Of a stretch of DNA of 37,798 bases, positions 1-11,326 are shown piece by piece (within the stretch, counting starts at the first letter, position 1; each line of letters begins with the position of its first letter). The stretch comes from Tenacibaculum sp. L6 (GTDB taxonomy: Bacteria > Bacteroidota > Bacteroidia > Flavobacteriales > Flavobacteriaceae), in the NCBI RefSeq assembly GCF_028823685.1, contig NZ_JAPEHZ010000019.1, forward strand, positions 1-37,798. Reading direction: 5' to 3'. The notes under the pieces are model-generated. The model had not been told where the DNA came from, made no database searches, and saw nothing but the letters and a program-made list of their open reading frames with translations. A program made the translations under genes and the position numbers.

Positions 1-1
1 A

Positions 2-664
2 AATTTTATTTCGATCCTGTTTTTCTTGACTACTATTTTAACATATTCACAATCTTCTTTCTTTATTGTACAAAGCAACCCAGATACTGAATTTGTTAGG
101 ACATCATCAGGATTATATAAAATGACCAATCCTGAAAATGAAATCAAAAGGTTATATTACTTTAAAAGTTTTAAAAACAAAGCTGTAATTAAAGATTCAA
201 AAAAAGAATTTAAAATTAATAATTTTAATATTGATTTAGTAGATAATAATTTTGTTTCCAAAATTAATAATGATACTATTTTTGTTTTTAATGAATTGAA
301 TAAAGCTTTCATAAACAATAAAGAGTTTATAAAAAAAGATAACATTATTTATGAAATACTTGTTAATGGAGATAGAATTGAATTAAAAGTAAAACATTTC
401 TCTGAAAAAAGAGATGAAATAATTGATAATTTAACAGGAAAAATTCTTAAACCCAAACATTATATACCAAAAAAGGAATACGTTTTATTAGACAAATCAT
501 CGCTTAAAACATCTACGTTTAAAAAGATAAAGAAAAAAAATATTATAAACTTGGTGGATAATGAGTTTAAAAATGATTTAATAAGGTTTTCGAAGAAAGA
601 GAAGTTATCATTTAAAAATGAAAAAGAACTTAAAAAGATTTTAAATTATTATAATTCATTATAA
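2..664 (+). CDS. Secreted protein of unknown function, 5' end outside the window
   Basis: The reading frame is open from base 2, so the gene starts before the window. The first visible residues, NFISILFFLTTILTYSQ, look like the hydrophobic core and cleavage site of a signal peptide with the usual flavobacterial end at Ser-Gln. The TTG at 26 is therefore inside the signal peptide and not a start. About 200 mature residues follow, rich in Lys, Asn and Ile, with no transmembrane segment and no family I recognise. A strong terminator follows directly, so this is the last gene of its transcript. The protein is probably exported to the periplasm or cell surface. Its function is unknown. Confidence 0.6.
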   Translation, partial: NFISILFFLTTILTYSQSSFFIVQSNPDTEFVRTSSGLYKMTNPENEIKRLYYFKSFKNKAVIKDSKKEFKINNFNIDLVDNNFVSKINNDTIFVFNELNKAFINNKEFIKKDNIIYEILVNGDRIELKVKHFSEKRDEIIDNLTGKILKPKHYIPKKEYVLLDKSSLKTSTFKKIKKKNIINLVDNEFKNDLIRFSKKEKLSFKNEKELKKILNYYNSL

Positions 665-671
665 GAGAACT

Positions 672-706
672 AAAAAGGACAAACATTAAATGTTTGTCCT
701 TTTTTT
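672..706 (+). terminator. Rho-independent terminator after the first gene
   Basis: The arm AAAAAGGACAAACATT (672-687) is exactly complementary to 689-704, and a run of T follows. It lies 8 bases after the stop of the upstream gene and separates it from carA. Confidence 0.85.
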
Positions 707-709
707 ATA

Positions 710-717
710 TATTTTTG
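710..717 (+). promoter_or_regulatory. Possible -7 promoter element of carA
   Basis: TATTTTTG fits the Bacteroidota -7 consensus TAnnTTTG and would give a leader of about 20 nt before the carA ATG. I see no good -33 TTTG at the standard 19-21 nt spacing, so this is a weak call. Confidence 0.35.
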
Positions 718-742
718 CAAACAAATTACACAACACCACTAA

Positions 743-1852
743 ATGAAATATCAAACACGTAAAAAAGCATTAGTTCTATTAGCAGACGGAACAATTTTCT
801 ACGGAAAATCAATTGGAATAGAAGGAACCGCTACAGGAGAGATTTGTTTTAACACAGGTATGACAGGGTACCAAGAAATTTTTACTGATCCATCTTACTT
901 TGGACAACTTATGGTAGCTACCAATGCACATATTGGTAACTATGGAGTTAACGACGAAGAAGTAGAATCAGAAGGAATTAAAATTTCAGGATTAATTTGT
1001 CGTAATTTCAGTTTTACACATTCTCGTGTAGATTCTGATGGAAATTTATTTGATTGGTTTAAAGAACACAATCTAGTAGCTATTTCTGATGTTGATACTC
1101 GTGCGTTAGTATCTTATATTAGAGATAATGGTGCAATGAATGCTATTATTTCTACAGAAGTAGATAATATTGAAGAATTAAAGAAGCAATTAGCTGATAC
1201 TCCAAATATGGAAGGATTAGAGTTAGCTTCTAAAGTATCTACAAAAGAGCCTTATTTTGTAGGAGATGAAAACGCACCGATTAAAATTTCAGCTTTAGAC
1301 ATTGGAATCAAGAAAAACATTTTAAGAAATTTAGCAAAGAGAGGCGCTTATATTAAAGTGTATCCTTACAATGCAAGTTTTGAGCAAATGAGTGATTTTA
1401 ATCCAGATGGGTATTTTATTTCAAACGGACCTGGAGATCCAGAGCCTTTAGAAGAAGCTCAAAAAACAGCAAAACAAATTATCGAAAAAGATTTACCATT
1501 ATTTGGAATTTGTTTAGGGCACCAGGTAATTGCTTTAGCAAACGGAATTTCTACTTATAAGATGCACAATGGTCACAGAGGAATTAACCATCCAGTAAAG
1601 AATTTATTGACTGGAAAAGGAGAAATTACTTCTCAAAACCACGGATTTGCTATTAATAGAGAAGAAACAGAAGCGCATCCAGATGTAGAAATCACCCATG
1701 TACATTTAAATGACAATACGGTTGCAGGTATCAGAATGAAATCTAAAAACGTATTTTCTGTACAATACCACCCAGAAGCAAGTCCAGGGCCACACGATGC
1801 AGAATACCTATTTGATCAGTTTATCGAAAATATCAAAAAAGTAAAAGCATAA
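743..1852 (+). CDS. carA: Carbamoyl-phosphate synthase small (glutaminase) subunit
   Basis: CarA hydrolyses glutamine and passes ammonia to CarB for carbamoyl phosphate synthesis, feeding pyrimidine and arginine biosynthesis in the cytoplasm. The 369 residues match the family length. An N-terminal CarA domain covers about residues 1-140, and a class I glutamine amidotransferase domain about 185-365. The nucleophile is Cys257 in FGICLGHQ, with the His343/Glu345 pair in YHPE; GPGDPEP marks the start of the amidotransferase fold. The ATG at 743 gives the usual start. carB is not adjacent and must lie elsewhere. The next gene is eno, an arrangement I recall from other flavobacteria. A hairpin follows the stop. 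Confidence 0.97.
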   Translation: MKYQTRKKALVLLADGTIFYGKSIGIEGTATGEICFNTGMTGYQEIFTDPSYFGQLMVATNAHIGNYGVNDEEVESEGIKISGLICRNFSFTHSRVDSDGNLFDWFKEHNLVAISDVDTRALVSYIRDNGAMNAIISTEVDNIEELKKQLADTPNMEGLELASKVSTKEPYFVGDENAPIKISALDIGIKKNILRNLAKRGAYIKVYPYNASFEQMSDFNPDGYFISNGPGDPEPLEEAQKTAKQIIEKDLPLFGICLGHQVIALANGISTYKMHNGHRGINHPVKNLLTGKGEITSQNHGFAINREETEAHPDVEITHVHLNDNTVAGIRMKSKNVFSVQYHPEASPGPHDAEYLFDQFIENIKKVKA

Positions 1853-1875
1853 TAAAAATCTAAATAAAATATACA

Positions 1876-1908
1876 ACATTCCCGTGAGTTATAAACTTAC
1901 GGGAATGT
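1876..1908 (+). terminator. Hairpin between carA and eno
   Basis: Bases 1876-1890 pair with 1894-1908 (core ACATTCCCGT/ACGGGAATGT, one G:U pair). There is no T-run after it, so it may be a weak terminator, an RNA end-protecting hairpin or a processing site rather than a full stop. Confidence 0.5.
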
Positions 1909-1921
1909 ATCTTAAAAATAA

Positions 1922-3217
<1,296 letters not shown>

Positions 3218-3239
3218 TTTACTACTACATAAATTAAAG

Positions 3240-3268
3240 AAAGCTCGTGCATTTGTACGAGCTTTTTT
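3240..3268 (+). terminator. Rho-independent terminator after eno
   Basis: AAAGCTCGT (3240-3248) pairs with ACGAGCTTT, followed by a T-run. It is 22 bases after the eno stop. Confidence 0.85.
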
Positions 3269-3378
3269 GTTGAGTATGGTATTGTTTTTGATAAATAAAT
3301 CGGTTAAAAACAACAAGTAAAAAGTAGGGTAAAATCCTTTTAGCTTTTTATAGAGGTGTTTATAAACAAAAAAGAACT

Positions 3379-3918
3379 ATGAAAAAAACATTCCTACTTA
3401 TTTGTAGCTTATTTGCTGTATCATTATTTTCTCAAGAAAAACAAACACAAAGCGTTTGGAGAATTAATTTTTTAAATCCTGGAGTAGAGTACGAAACTCC
3501 TACAGGGAATAATTCAACCTTATCTATAGGAGCAGGTATTGGGTACAGTGTTAGTTATCCCCATACAGACCATACAGCAGGTTCTGGTTTTATCACCTCT
3601 TTTAATCCTTTTTTAGATATACAGCATAAATGGTTTTACAATTTTGATAAACGTAAAACTAAAGGGCTAAACATTACAAACAATTCAGGAAATTTTATTT
3701 CAGCAAGAGTTTTAACTAGAGGAGAATCTTTATTTGGTAATTCTAATGGAACCGATGGTTTAGACTTTGCAGTAGGACCAACATGGGGTATTCAACGGAA
3801 ATATGGTAAAAACTTCCATTTCTTATTTGACATGGGACCTATATACTACTTTGATGTGAATGGAAATGGTTATTATTTTCCTTTGATGCTACAACTCAAC
3901 TTAGGGTTTGATTTATAG
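3379..3918 (+). CDS. Small secreted protein, probable outer-membrane beta-barrel
   Basis: The 179 residues begin with a clear signal peptide (MKKTFLLICSLFAVSLFSQ, cleavage after Ser-Gln). The mature part alternates polar and hydrophobic residues, is rich in Gly, Tyr, Phe and Asn, and ends LMLQLNLGFDL. These are features of small eight-strand outer-membrane barrels, though the last residue is Leu rather than the commonest Phe. I recognise no specific family. The next lipoprotein gene begins 4 bases after the stop, so the two are almost certainly co-transcribed and may act together in the outer membrane. Confidence 0.75.
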   Translation: MKKTFLLICSLFAVSLFSQEKQTQSVWRINFLNPGVEYETPTGNNSTLSIGAGIGYSVSYPHTDHTAGSGFITSFNPFLDIQHKWFYNFDKRKTKGLNITNNSGNFISARVLTRGESLFGNSNGTDGLDFAVGPTWGIQRKYGKNFHFLFDMGPIYYFDVNGNGYYFPLMLQLNLGFDL

Positions 3919-3922
3919 AAAT

Positions 3923-4516
3923 ATGAAATACTTATACATATTACTTGCTGTTATTGTAATTACGTCTTGTAATTCGGTAAAATACACTCATTCAGGAGAT
4001 GTAAATTCACGATTAGATTTCAGAAAAGGAAAGTGGTTGTTAAATGATGTTACCTCTTTTAAAAACATTAGAAAAGAAGGTTTAACTGAAATGGCAAATG
4101 AACGATTTTATGAACTTATAGGTAATAGACTTTTGGTGGTTAGCAACATGCAAGGACTATTAATTCCTAGTAATATTTCATCTAGTCTTGATAAATCTAT
4201 TTTAAAAGATATAAAAAACGGCACAGGTTATGATTACTTTATTGATATTAGAACTAAAAATATATCCAATGAAGTAGGTGTTTTAGGAACAGGAAGTTCT
4301 CAAACTGATCTTTCAAAAAACATTGGTGAGGTAACACTTAGTATCTACGATTTAAACATGTTTGAAATAATATACAGTCAAACAGTAGTTGGCAAATTAG
4401 TGGTTTCTGAAAGAGATAATGATTATGCACTTTCTAAAAATTCAACTCTCATTATTCATAGTGCTTTGAAAAGAATTATGAACAAAATCAAGAAAAACCA
4501 AATCAAGGTTAAGTAG
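3923..4516 (+). CDS. Lipoprotein of unknown function
   Basis: The ATG at 3923 starts a lipoprotein signal sequence with lipobox ITSC (MKYLYILLAVIVITSCNS). An in-frame TTG at 3908 would add five polar residues before it and overlap the upstream gene, so I reject that start. The protein has 197 residues. After the lipobox it is soluble and mixed alpha/beta by eye, with a basic C-terminal tail (KRIMNKIKKNQIKVK). I recognise no domain. It follows the barrel-like protein by 4 bases, and a hairpin ends the pair. Confidence 0.75.
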   Translation: MKYLYILLAVIVITSCNSVKYTHSGDVNSRLDFRKGKWLLNDVTSFKNIRKEGLTEMANERFYELIGNRLLVVSNMQGLLIPSNISSSLDKSILKDIKNGTGYDYFIDIRTKNISNEVGVLGTGSSQTDLSKNIGEVTLSIYDLNMFEIIYSQTVVGKLVVSERDNDYALSKNSTLIIHSALKRIMNKIKKNQIKVK

Positions 4517-4532
4517 TATAAAAATAAACAAA

Positions 4533-4566
4533 CAAAGGCTGTCTTAAACTATAAGGACAGCCTTTG
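4533..4566. terminator. Hairpin between convergent genes
   Basis: CAAAGGCTGTC (4533-4543) pairs exactly with GACAGCCTTTG (4556-4566). It lies between the plus-strand lipoprotein gene and the minus-strand metalloprotease gene and could serve both, although T-runs on either side are weak. Confidence 0.65.
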
Positions 4567-4603
4567 AAATAAAATTCAATTCGTTTGTTTAGTTGTTTAT
4601 ATT

Positions 4604-5458
4604 TTAATTCAAGTTTAAGAATTCTTCTTCAGAAATTTCTCCTGAAGCAATTTTTTGTAATTCTTCTAAGTGCGCTACAATATGCTCGTGCTGACCTTGT
4701 TCGATAGTAGCAGGCTTAACTAATTCTAATTTTAATCTACCACCTTTTACATAATAGTCATAGTAGTAAAAAAAGTTTGCATCAAAGTTTCTGTTTGAAT
4801 AAGTACCGTTATCCCCTAATAAGTAACCTAACCTAAAAGCAGATCTTCTTTGTGCGGCTGTACCATGAGAACTACCATTAGGACCAGCTAATGTTTGTGA
4901 GAAGTTGTAAGCACCGGCTGCAGTATTCCAATTACTAGTATAAGTTCTACGAATAAAATATCCTCCAAAACCATCAGCTTCTAATTCAGTAGCACTAACA
5001 TGATTGCCGCTAGGAATGGTATTGTCTCTAAACTGTACTTGATGTGCCATTTCATGAGCAGCAACATAAGCAATAGCAACATTACCATAATTTAAAGCAC
5101 TAGCTAGCAATTCTTCTCCCCATACTACATAACCATTAGAATAAGAAAGAGCATTGAAAGTTCCGTCTCCACCTGCTAAGTATAAAGGTACATTACCCAT
5201 TCCAAAAAAACTCGCAGCTTCGTTGTGTTCAGTTTTTAAAAAATTGGTGGTAGATTGGTTAACTATATAATCAGCCCAATAAGAGTTTGGACCAAAACCG
5301 TCAACAGTGTAACACTCAGCATTGTTAATTTCTAGCATGCTTGGAGAGTTAATCCCCATAGGGGCGTTGTCGCTTGTTAAATTATTGTCTTCTTTGGTAC
5401 ATTGTACGGCAAGAATTGATATGCATAATAATGCAATAATAAATTTAATTTTTTTCAT
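4604..5458 (-). CDS. Lipoprotein neutral zinc metalloprotease
   Basis: The 284 residues start with a lipoprotein signal (MKKIKFIIALLCISILAVQC; Cys20 in AVQC). The catalytic core is AAHEMAHQVQ (HExxH zinc site), followed about 20 residues later by ELEADGFGGYF, which supplies the third zinc ligand and an Ala-Asp pair. This HExxH...ELxAD layout is that of the YpfJ-type neutral zinc metallopeptidases. It is probably attached to a membrane facing the periplasm or cell surface; the substrate is unknown. An acidic C-terminal segment (about residues 255-284) follows the catalytic domain. It is transcribed alone, converging on the lipoprotein gene at 3923. Confidence 0.8.
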   Translation of the reverse strand: MKKIKFIIALLCISILAVQCTKEDNNLTSDNAPMGINSPSMLEINNAECYTVDGFGPNSYWADYIVNQSTTNFLKTEHNEAASFFGMGNVPLYLAGGDGTFNALSYSNGYVVWGEELLASALNYGNVAIAYVAAHEMAHQVQFRDNTIPSGNHVSATELEADGFGGYFIRRTYTSNWNTAAGAYNFSQTLAGPNGSSHGTAAQRRSAFRLGYLLGDNGTYSNRNFDANFFYYYDYYVKGGRLKLELVKPATIEQGQHEHIVAHLEELQKIASGEISEEEFLNLN

Positions 5459-5844
5459 TGTGAAAGGGTTTTATGAATTGAATTAATTTTTTCTAAAAAT
5501 ATATGTTGTTTTGTTAACGGAGTTAAATAAAAGATATTGTGTATTTAATTTGTTATCAAGAAAAAAATACACACTCTAAAAGAATACGGAATTTGGTATG
5601 CTTAAATAAGTTTGTAAGGTCTGAAAAAATAAGAGAATTAAGATTAAATCAATTTTATAAGAGAAATTAATTGTGTCTTTCTTCTAGGTAAGGCGTTGTA
5701 TTATAAGTAAGATTAGATTTGTTTTTTTTAATAAAATAAACTAATTTTTATATATTAAAAATCTATCAATTCTAACTTTCAAAATAATTCAAAAAATGGT
5801 ATATTCGCAACTCACTTCAATCATTAAAATTTAAGAAATTTAAA
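5459..5844. other. Intergenic region between divergent genes
   Basis: These 386 bases separate the metalloprotease gene (leftward) from gltA (rightward). The right end carries a good gltA promoter at 5777-5807. The rest is very AT-rich. I found no small ORF with supporting signals, no RNA gene and no repeat. Confidence 0.6.
5777..5807 (+). promoter_or_regulatory. Promoter of gltA
   Basis: TTTC at 5777-5780, exactly 19 nt, then TATATTCG at 5800-5807 fits the Bacteroidota sigma-A pattern TTTG-N19-TAnnTTYG. It predicts a leader of about 30 nt before the ATG at 5845. Confidence 0.75.
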
Positions 5845-7131
5845 ATGTCAGATATAGCAAAATTACAAATTGGCGAAAAAACGTATGAGTTTCCTTTAGT
5901 AAAGGGAACAGAAAATGAAACTGCAATTGATATTAAAGCCTTAAGAGGAGCCACGGACGGTGTAATTACCATTGATCCAGGTTATAAGAATACAGGTTCA
6001 TGCCAAAGTGCTATAACATTTTTAGATGGTGAGAAAGGAATTTTAAGATATAGAGGATATTCTATTGAAGAATTAGCTGAAAAAGCAGACTTCTTAGAAG
6101 TAGCTTACTTATTAATTTTTGGTGAGTTACCAACAAAAGAGCAATTAGATAAATTCTATGCAGATATTTTGGATGAAGCAATTGTAGATGATGATATTAA
6201 GAAAATCATTGATGCTTTTCCTAAAAATGCTCATCCAATGGGAGTATTATCATCATTAACATCAGCTTTAACAGCTTTTAATCCGTCTTCTGTAAACGTT
6301 GATTCAGAAGAAGATATGTATAAGGCGATCGTTAAAATTATGGGTAAATTCCCTGTTTTAGTAGCTTGGACGTTACGTAAAAAACAAGGATTACCATTGC
6401 ACTACGGTTCTCGCAAGTTAGGATATGTTGAGAATATCTTAACAATGATGTTCCAAAAGCCAAACGATGAGTATGAGTTAAACCCTATTATGATTAATGC
6501 TTTAGATAAGTTATTAATCTTACATGCAGATCACGAGCAAAACTGTTCAACTTCAACAGTACGTATCGTAGGTTCTTCTCATGCAGGTTTATTCGCATCA
6601 TTATCAGCAGGGATTTCTGCTTTATGGGGACCTTTACATGGTGGAGCAAACCAAGCTGTACTGGAAATGTTAGAAGCTATCAAAGAAGATGGTGGAGATA
6701 CTAAAAAGTACATGGGTAAAGCAAAAGATAAAGAAGATCCATTCCGTTTAATGGGATTCGGACACCGTGTATATAAAAACTTTGATCCAAGAGCAAAGAT
6801 TATTAAGAAGGCAGCTGATGAAGTGTTAGGAGATTTAGGAGTTGAAGATCCAATTTTAGATGTAGCTAAAGGTTTGGAAAGAGAAGCTTTAGAAGATCAA
6901 TACTTTGTAGATAGAAAATTATATCCTAACGTAGATTTCTATTCAGGTATTATTTACCGCGCAATGGGTATTCCAGTAGAAATGTTTACTGTAATGTTTG
7001 CTTTAGGACGTTTACCAGGATGGATAGCTCAATGGAGAGAAATGCGCTTACGTAAAGAACCAATCGGTCGTCCACGTCAAGTATACGTTGGAGAAAATTT
7101 AAGGGAATTCGTAGAGATAGATAAAAGATAA
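5845..7131 (+). CDS. gltA: Citrate synthase
   Basis: Citrate synthase condenses oxaloacetate and acetyl-CoA at the entry to the TCA cycle. The 428 residues and the extended N-terminal domain (about 1-60) fit the type II bacterial enzyme. Catalytic segments are visible: HADHEQNCSTSTVR, GPLHGGANQA (first catalytic His), GFGHRVYKNFDPRA (second catalytic His) and NVDFYSG (catalytic Asp). The ATG at 5845 lies 38 nt after the promoter -7 element. The gene has its own terminator and appears to be monocistronic. Confidence 0.97.
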   Translation: MSDIAKLQIGEKTYEFPLVKGTENETAIDIKALRGATDGVITIDPGYKNTGSCQSAITFLDGEKGILRYRGYSIEELAEKADFLEVAYLLIFGELPTKEQLDKFYADILDEAIVDDDIKKIIDAFPKNAHPMGVLSSLTSALTAFNPSSVNVDSEEDMYKAIVKIMGKFPVLVAWTLRKKQGLPLHYGSRKLGYVENILTMMFQKPNDEYELNPIMINALDKLLILHADHEQNCSTSTVRIVGSSHAGLFASLSAGISALWGPLHGGANQAVLEMLEAIKEDGGDTKKYMGKAKDKEDPFRLMGFGHRVYKNFDPRAKIIKKAADEVLGDLGVEDPILDVAKGLEREALEDQYFVDRKLYPNVDFYSGIIYRAMGIPVEMFTVMFALGRLPGWIAQWREMRLRKEPIGRPRQVYVGENLREFVEIDKR

Positions 7132-7145
7132 AACATGAAAAAAAG

Positions 7146-7177
7146 TGTCATTTAGTAATTTAAATGACATTTTTTTA
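7146..7177 (+). terminator. Rho-independent terminator after gltA
   Basis: TGTCATTTA (7146-7154) pairs with TAAATGACA (7161-7169), followed by a T-run. Confidence 0.8.
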
Positions 7178-7190
7178 TTTAATATAATTG

Positions 7191-8147
7191 ATGATGAAAG
7201 AAATTAAAATTATCAAAAATAGATCAGATATTGGAGCAGGAACTCGTGGTTCTGATATGGGAGTTGATGCTATTGAAATAGCAGCAATAAATAAAAAGAG
7301 TAATTACTTTGATTCGCATGACTTTGAAGATGTTATTACCGAAAATGAATCAATTTATAATAAAGTAAACAATTCATTTGCTAAGCGAATAGACAGTGTT
7401 TTTAATCAGTGTAAGCGTTTAAGTAACCATGTAAAAGTTAATTTACAGGAAGGGAAATTTCCAATTGTATTGTCAGGAGATCATTCTTCAGCATTAGGAA
7501 CAATTAGTGGAGTGAAGGCAGCTTATCCAACACAAAGGGTAGGTGTAGTTTGGATTGATGCCCACGGAGATTTACATTCACCTTATACTTCTCCTTCAGG
7601 AAACATTCACGGAATGCCTTTATCGGCAGCTATATCAGACGATAATTTAGATTGTCAAATTAACGATGTAAGTAGAGAAACTTCTGAGTTGTGGGAACGT
7701 ATGAAAAACATCGGAGTTCCAGGGCAAAAAGTATTACCAGAAGATATTATTTTCTTTGGTGTTCGAGATACTGAAGAACCAGAGGATAAGCAAATGGAGA
7801 AATATGGTATTAAAAACTATATGGTTGCTGAAGTTCGCTATCGTGGATTGGATGTTTGTGTAAATGAAGCTTTAGAAAAGTTGTCAAATTGTGATGTAAT
7901 TTATGTATCGTTTGATGTAGATGCAATGGATTGCGATATGATTTCTTACGGAACAGGTACACCAGTTCCAAAAGGATTTGATCAACATGAAATTATTGAT
8001 ATAATCAACGGATTATTAGCAAGTGAAAAAGTAGCTTGTGTAGAGTTTGTTGAAGTAAATCCGTTACTAGATTTCAAAGGAAACAAAATGGCAGAAACTG
8101 CTTTTGAAGTTCTTGAAGAAGTAACTAAGAAGGTTAAAAGTCTGTAG
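7191..8147 (+). CDS. Arginase family ureohydrolase, probably arginase
   Basis: Ureohydrolases use a two-manganese centre to release urea from arginine, agmatine or related compounds. Metal-ligand motifs are present: SGDHS, WIDAHGD and SFDVDAMD. SPSGNIHGMP matches the substrate loop typical of arginases rather than agmatinases, so arginine to ornithine plus urea is the likeliest reaction. Two ATGs in tandem (7191, 7194) precede Lys; a TTG just before them is not needed. The protein has 318 residues. It follows gltA after a terminator. A citrulline hydrolase (ctlX) lies 8.5 kb away, so the region holds two ornithine-forming enzymes. Confidence 0.85.
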   Translation: MMKEIKIIKNRSDIGAGTRGSDMGVDAIEIAAINKKSNYFDSHDFEDVITENESIYNKVNNSFAKRIDSVFNQCKRLSNHVKVNLQEGKFPIVLSGDHSSALGTISGVKAAYPTQRVGVVWIDAHGDLHSPYTSPSGNIHGMPLSAAISDDNLDCQINDVSRETSELWERMKNIGVPGQKVLPEDIIFFGVRDTEEPEDKQMEKYGIKNYMVAEVRYRGLDVCVNEALEKLSNCDVIYVSFDVDAMDCDMISYGTGTPVPKGFDQHEIIDIINGLLASEKVACVEFVEVNPLLDFKGNKMAETAFEVLEEVTKKVKSL

Positions 8148-8165
8148 TTTTAAAAGATTTTTTAA

Positions 8166-8199
8166 AAAAGCGAACTTATTTAAGTTCGCTTTTTTTTTA
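8166..8199 (+). terminator. Rho-independent terminator after the arginase gene
   Basis: AAGCGAACTTA (8168-8178) pairs with TAAGTTCGCTT (8181-8191), followed by a long T-run. Confidence 0.85.
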
Positions 8200-8325
8200 A
8201 AAGAAGAAAATAAACAAGTACATTTGCGAGTATAGATTCTACTTGTTAGTATACACAAATAAAGAATTTATACAATTAATTTATTTCGAGGAAAAGTTTT
8301 AATACTTACTCTCGATTATCGAGTA

Positions 8326-8405
8326 AACTTTAGGAGTAGCTAGTTCGCTAGTTTGAGAAAGATCCTTTGAACCTGATATGGTTAACACCAGCGTAGGGAA
8401 AAGTT
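8326..8405 (+). promoter_or_regulatory. TPP (thiamin pyrophosphate) riboswitch
   Basis: The conserved thi-box is plain: TTGAGA (pyrimidine-sensing arm; the usual form is CTGAGA), then CTTTGAACCTGAT, then ACCAGCGTAGGGAA. The closing P1 stem is AACTTT (8326-8331) with AAAGTT (8400-8405). A variable stem-loop, GCTAGTTCGCTAGT, extends the P3 arm. It lies 77 nt before thiS and heads the whole thiamin operon, so TPP is expected to repress it. No classic terminator is visible between the aptamer and the thiS start, which favours control of translation initiation. A small hairpin (CTCGA/TCGAG, 8311-8323) precedes it. Confidence 0.95.
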
Positions 8406-8481
8406 GTAAAATCTTATTTAGGCATTGTTTTTTGTAAAACAATTCTGAATTCCTTCTACAGTTTACTTTAAATAGATCAAT

Positions 8482-8685
8482 ATGATAACAATAAAAGTAA
8501 ACGATAACCAACAAGAATTTTTAACCGAGGTGACATTGCAAGAATTAGTAGAAAAGCTACAAATTCAAACCAATGGAATTGCCATTGCTGTAAATAGTAG
8601 TGTGGTAAAAAAATCAGATTGGTCTTCAAAATTACTCCAAAATAATGATGCTATTTTAATCATTAGGTCTACCCAAGGAGGATAA
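8482..8685 (+). CDS. thiS: Sulfur carrier protein ThiS
   Basis: This 67-residue ubiquitin-like protein ends in STQGG. The terminal Gly-Gly is adenylated by ThiF and converted to a thiocarboxylate that donates sulfur to ThiG for the thiazole ring. Length and C-terminus are typical. It is the first gene after the TPP riboswitch and starts the thiamin operon; thiC follows after 74 nt. Confidence 0.95.
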   Translation: MITIKVNDNQQEFLTEVTLQELVEKLQIQTNGIAIAVNSSVVKKSDWSSKLLQNNDAILIIRSTQGG

Positions 8686-8722
8686 TATTTTCAGAAAACA
8701 AAACGTATAAAGCAATAAACAA

Positions 8723-10619
<1,897 letters not shown>

Positions 10620-10634
10620 CAAAATAAAAGAGAA

Positions 10635-10670
10635 GGAATTAGAACAGTACTATTTCTAATTCCTAACTCT
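10635..10670 (+). terminator. Hairpin within the thi operon after thiC
   Basis: GGAATTAGAA (10635-10644) pairs exactly with TTCTAATTCC (10654-10663), and CTTTTT follows at about 10669. It may partly terminate or protect the thiS-thiC message and so lower expression of the distal genes. TAATTCC occurs again at 10679. Confidence 0.5.
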
Positions 10671-10691
10671 TTTTAACCTAATTCCTAATAC

Positions 10692-11294
10692 ATGATTGTT
10701 TTAATAGCTCCAGAAAAAGATATTCCAAATGAGATTGAAATCCTTCAACAATTATTTGAAGAAGGATTGGAATATTATCATTTCAGAAAACCTGAGAAGA
10801 ATTACGAAGAGCATGTGGTTTATTTGAATCAGATAGATGAAAAGTATCATGATAGAATAGTTACTCATTATTTTCATGAACTCATTAATGAATTCAACCT
10901 AAAAGGAATTCATTTTCAAGAGCAAAAAAGAATTGATGCTTTAGAGAATGGAAGCGAATATTTTATTGGACTAGATATGATAGGAAAAACGATGAGTAGC
11001 TCTTTTCATGAACCTTCAGTTCTAGCGAATTGCGACATCGAATTTGATTACCATTTATTAAGCCCTGTTTTCTCTTCTATTTCAAAGAAAGGATACGAAG
11101 GAAGAGGCTTTGATATAAATCATATTGATAAAACCATTATAGGTATGGGCGGAATCAATACAGATACCATCCAAAAAACTTTAGAGTTAGGTTTTCAAGG
11201 AATTGGTGTTTTAGGAGGAGTTTGGAATACAGAAAACCCAGTTGAAAGCTTTAAAAATATCAAGCGCCATTACGAGGAGTGTATGACGAAGTAA
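10692..11294 (+). CDS. ThiE/TenI-like protein with altered active site
   Basis: The 200 residues have the TIM-barrel pattern of the thiamin phosphate synthase/TenI family, including GMGGINTDTIQ and GFQGIGVLGG near the end. Where ThiE has the Mg2+-binding I-N-D motif (IINDYY in the second copy at 12078), this protein has IVTHYFHELI, so the Asp is missing. The phosphate loop reads SPVFSSISKKGYEG, closer to TenI. It may be a thiazole tautomerase (TenI role), a regulatory or structural partner, or a weakened ThiE. It lies 72 nt after thiC and 32 nt before thiD, in the operon. The family is clear; the function is uncertain. Confidence 0.8.
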   Translation: MIVLIAPEKDIPNEIEILQQLFEEGLEYYHFRKPEKNYEEHVVYLNQIDEKYHDRIVTHYFHELINEFNLKGIHFQEQKRIDALENGSEYFIGLDMIGKTMSSSFHEPSVLANCDIEFDYHLLSPVFSSISKKGYEGRGFDINHIDKTIIGMGGINTDTIQKTLELGFQGIGVLGGVWNTENPVESFKNIKRHYEECMTK

Positions 11295-11326
11295 TCTTTT
11301 TGTCAAAGAAAGTATATCAATAAAAA

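Noticed and set aside
7188..7190. TTG as start of the arginase gene
   Set aside because: Two ATG codons follow immediately and fit the family start.
8299..8514. Minus-strand open frame of 71 codons across the thiS leader
   Set aside because: It lies on the opposite strand of the TPP riboswitch, whose conserved sequence explains the region; no start signal or family match.
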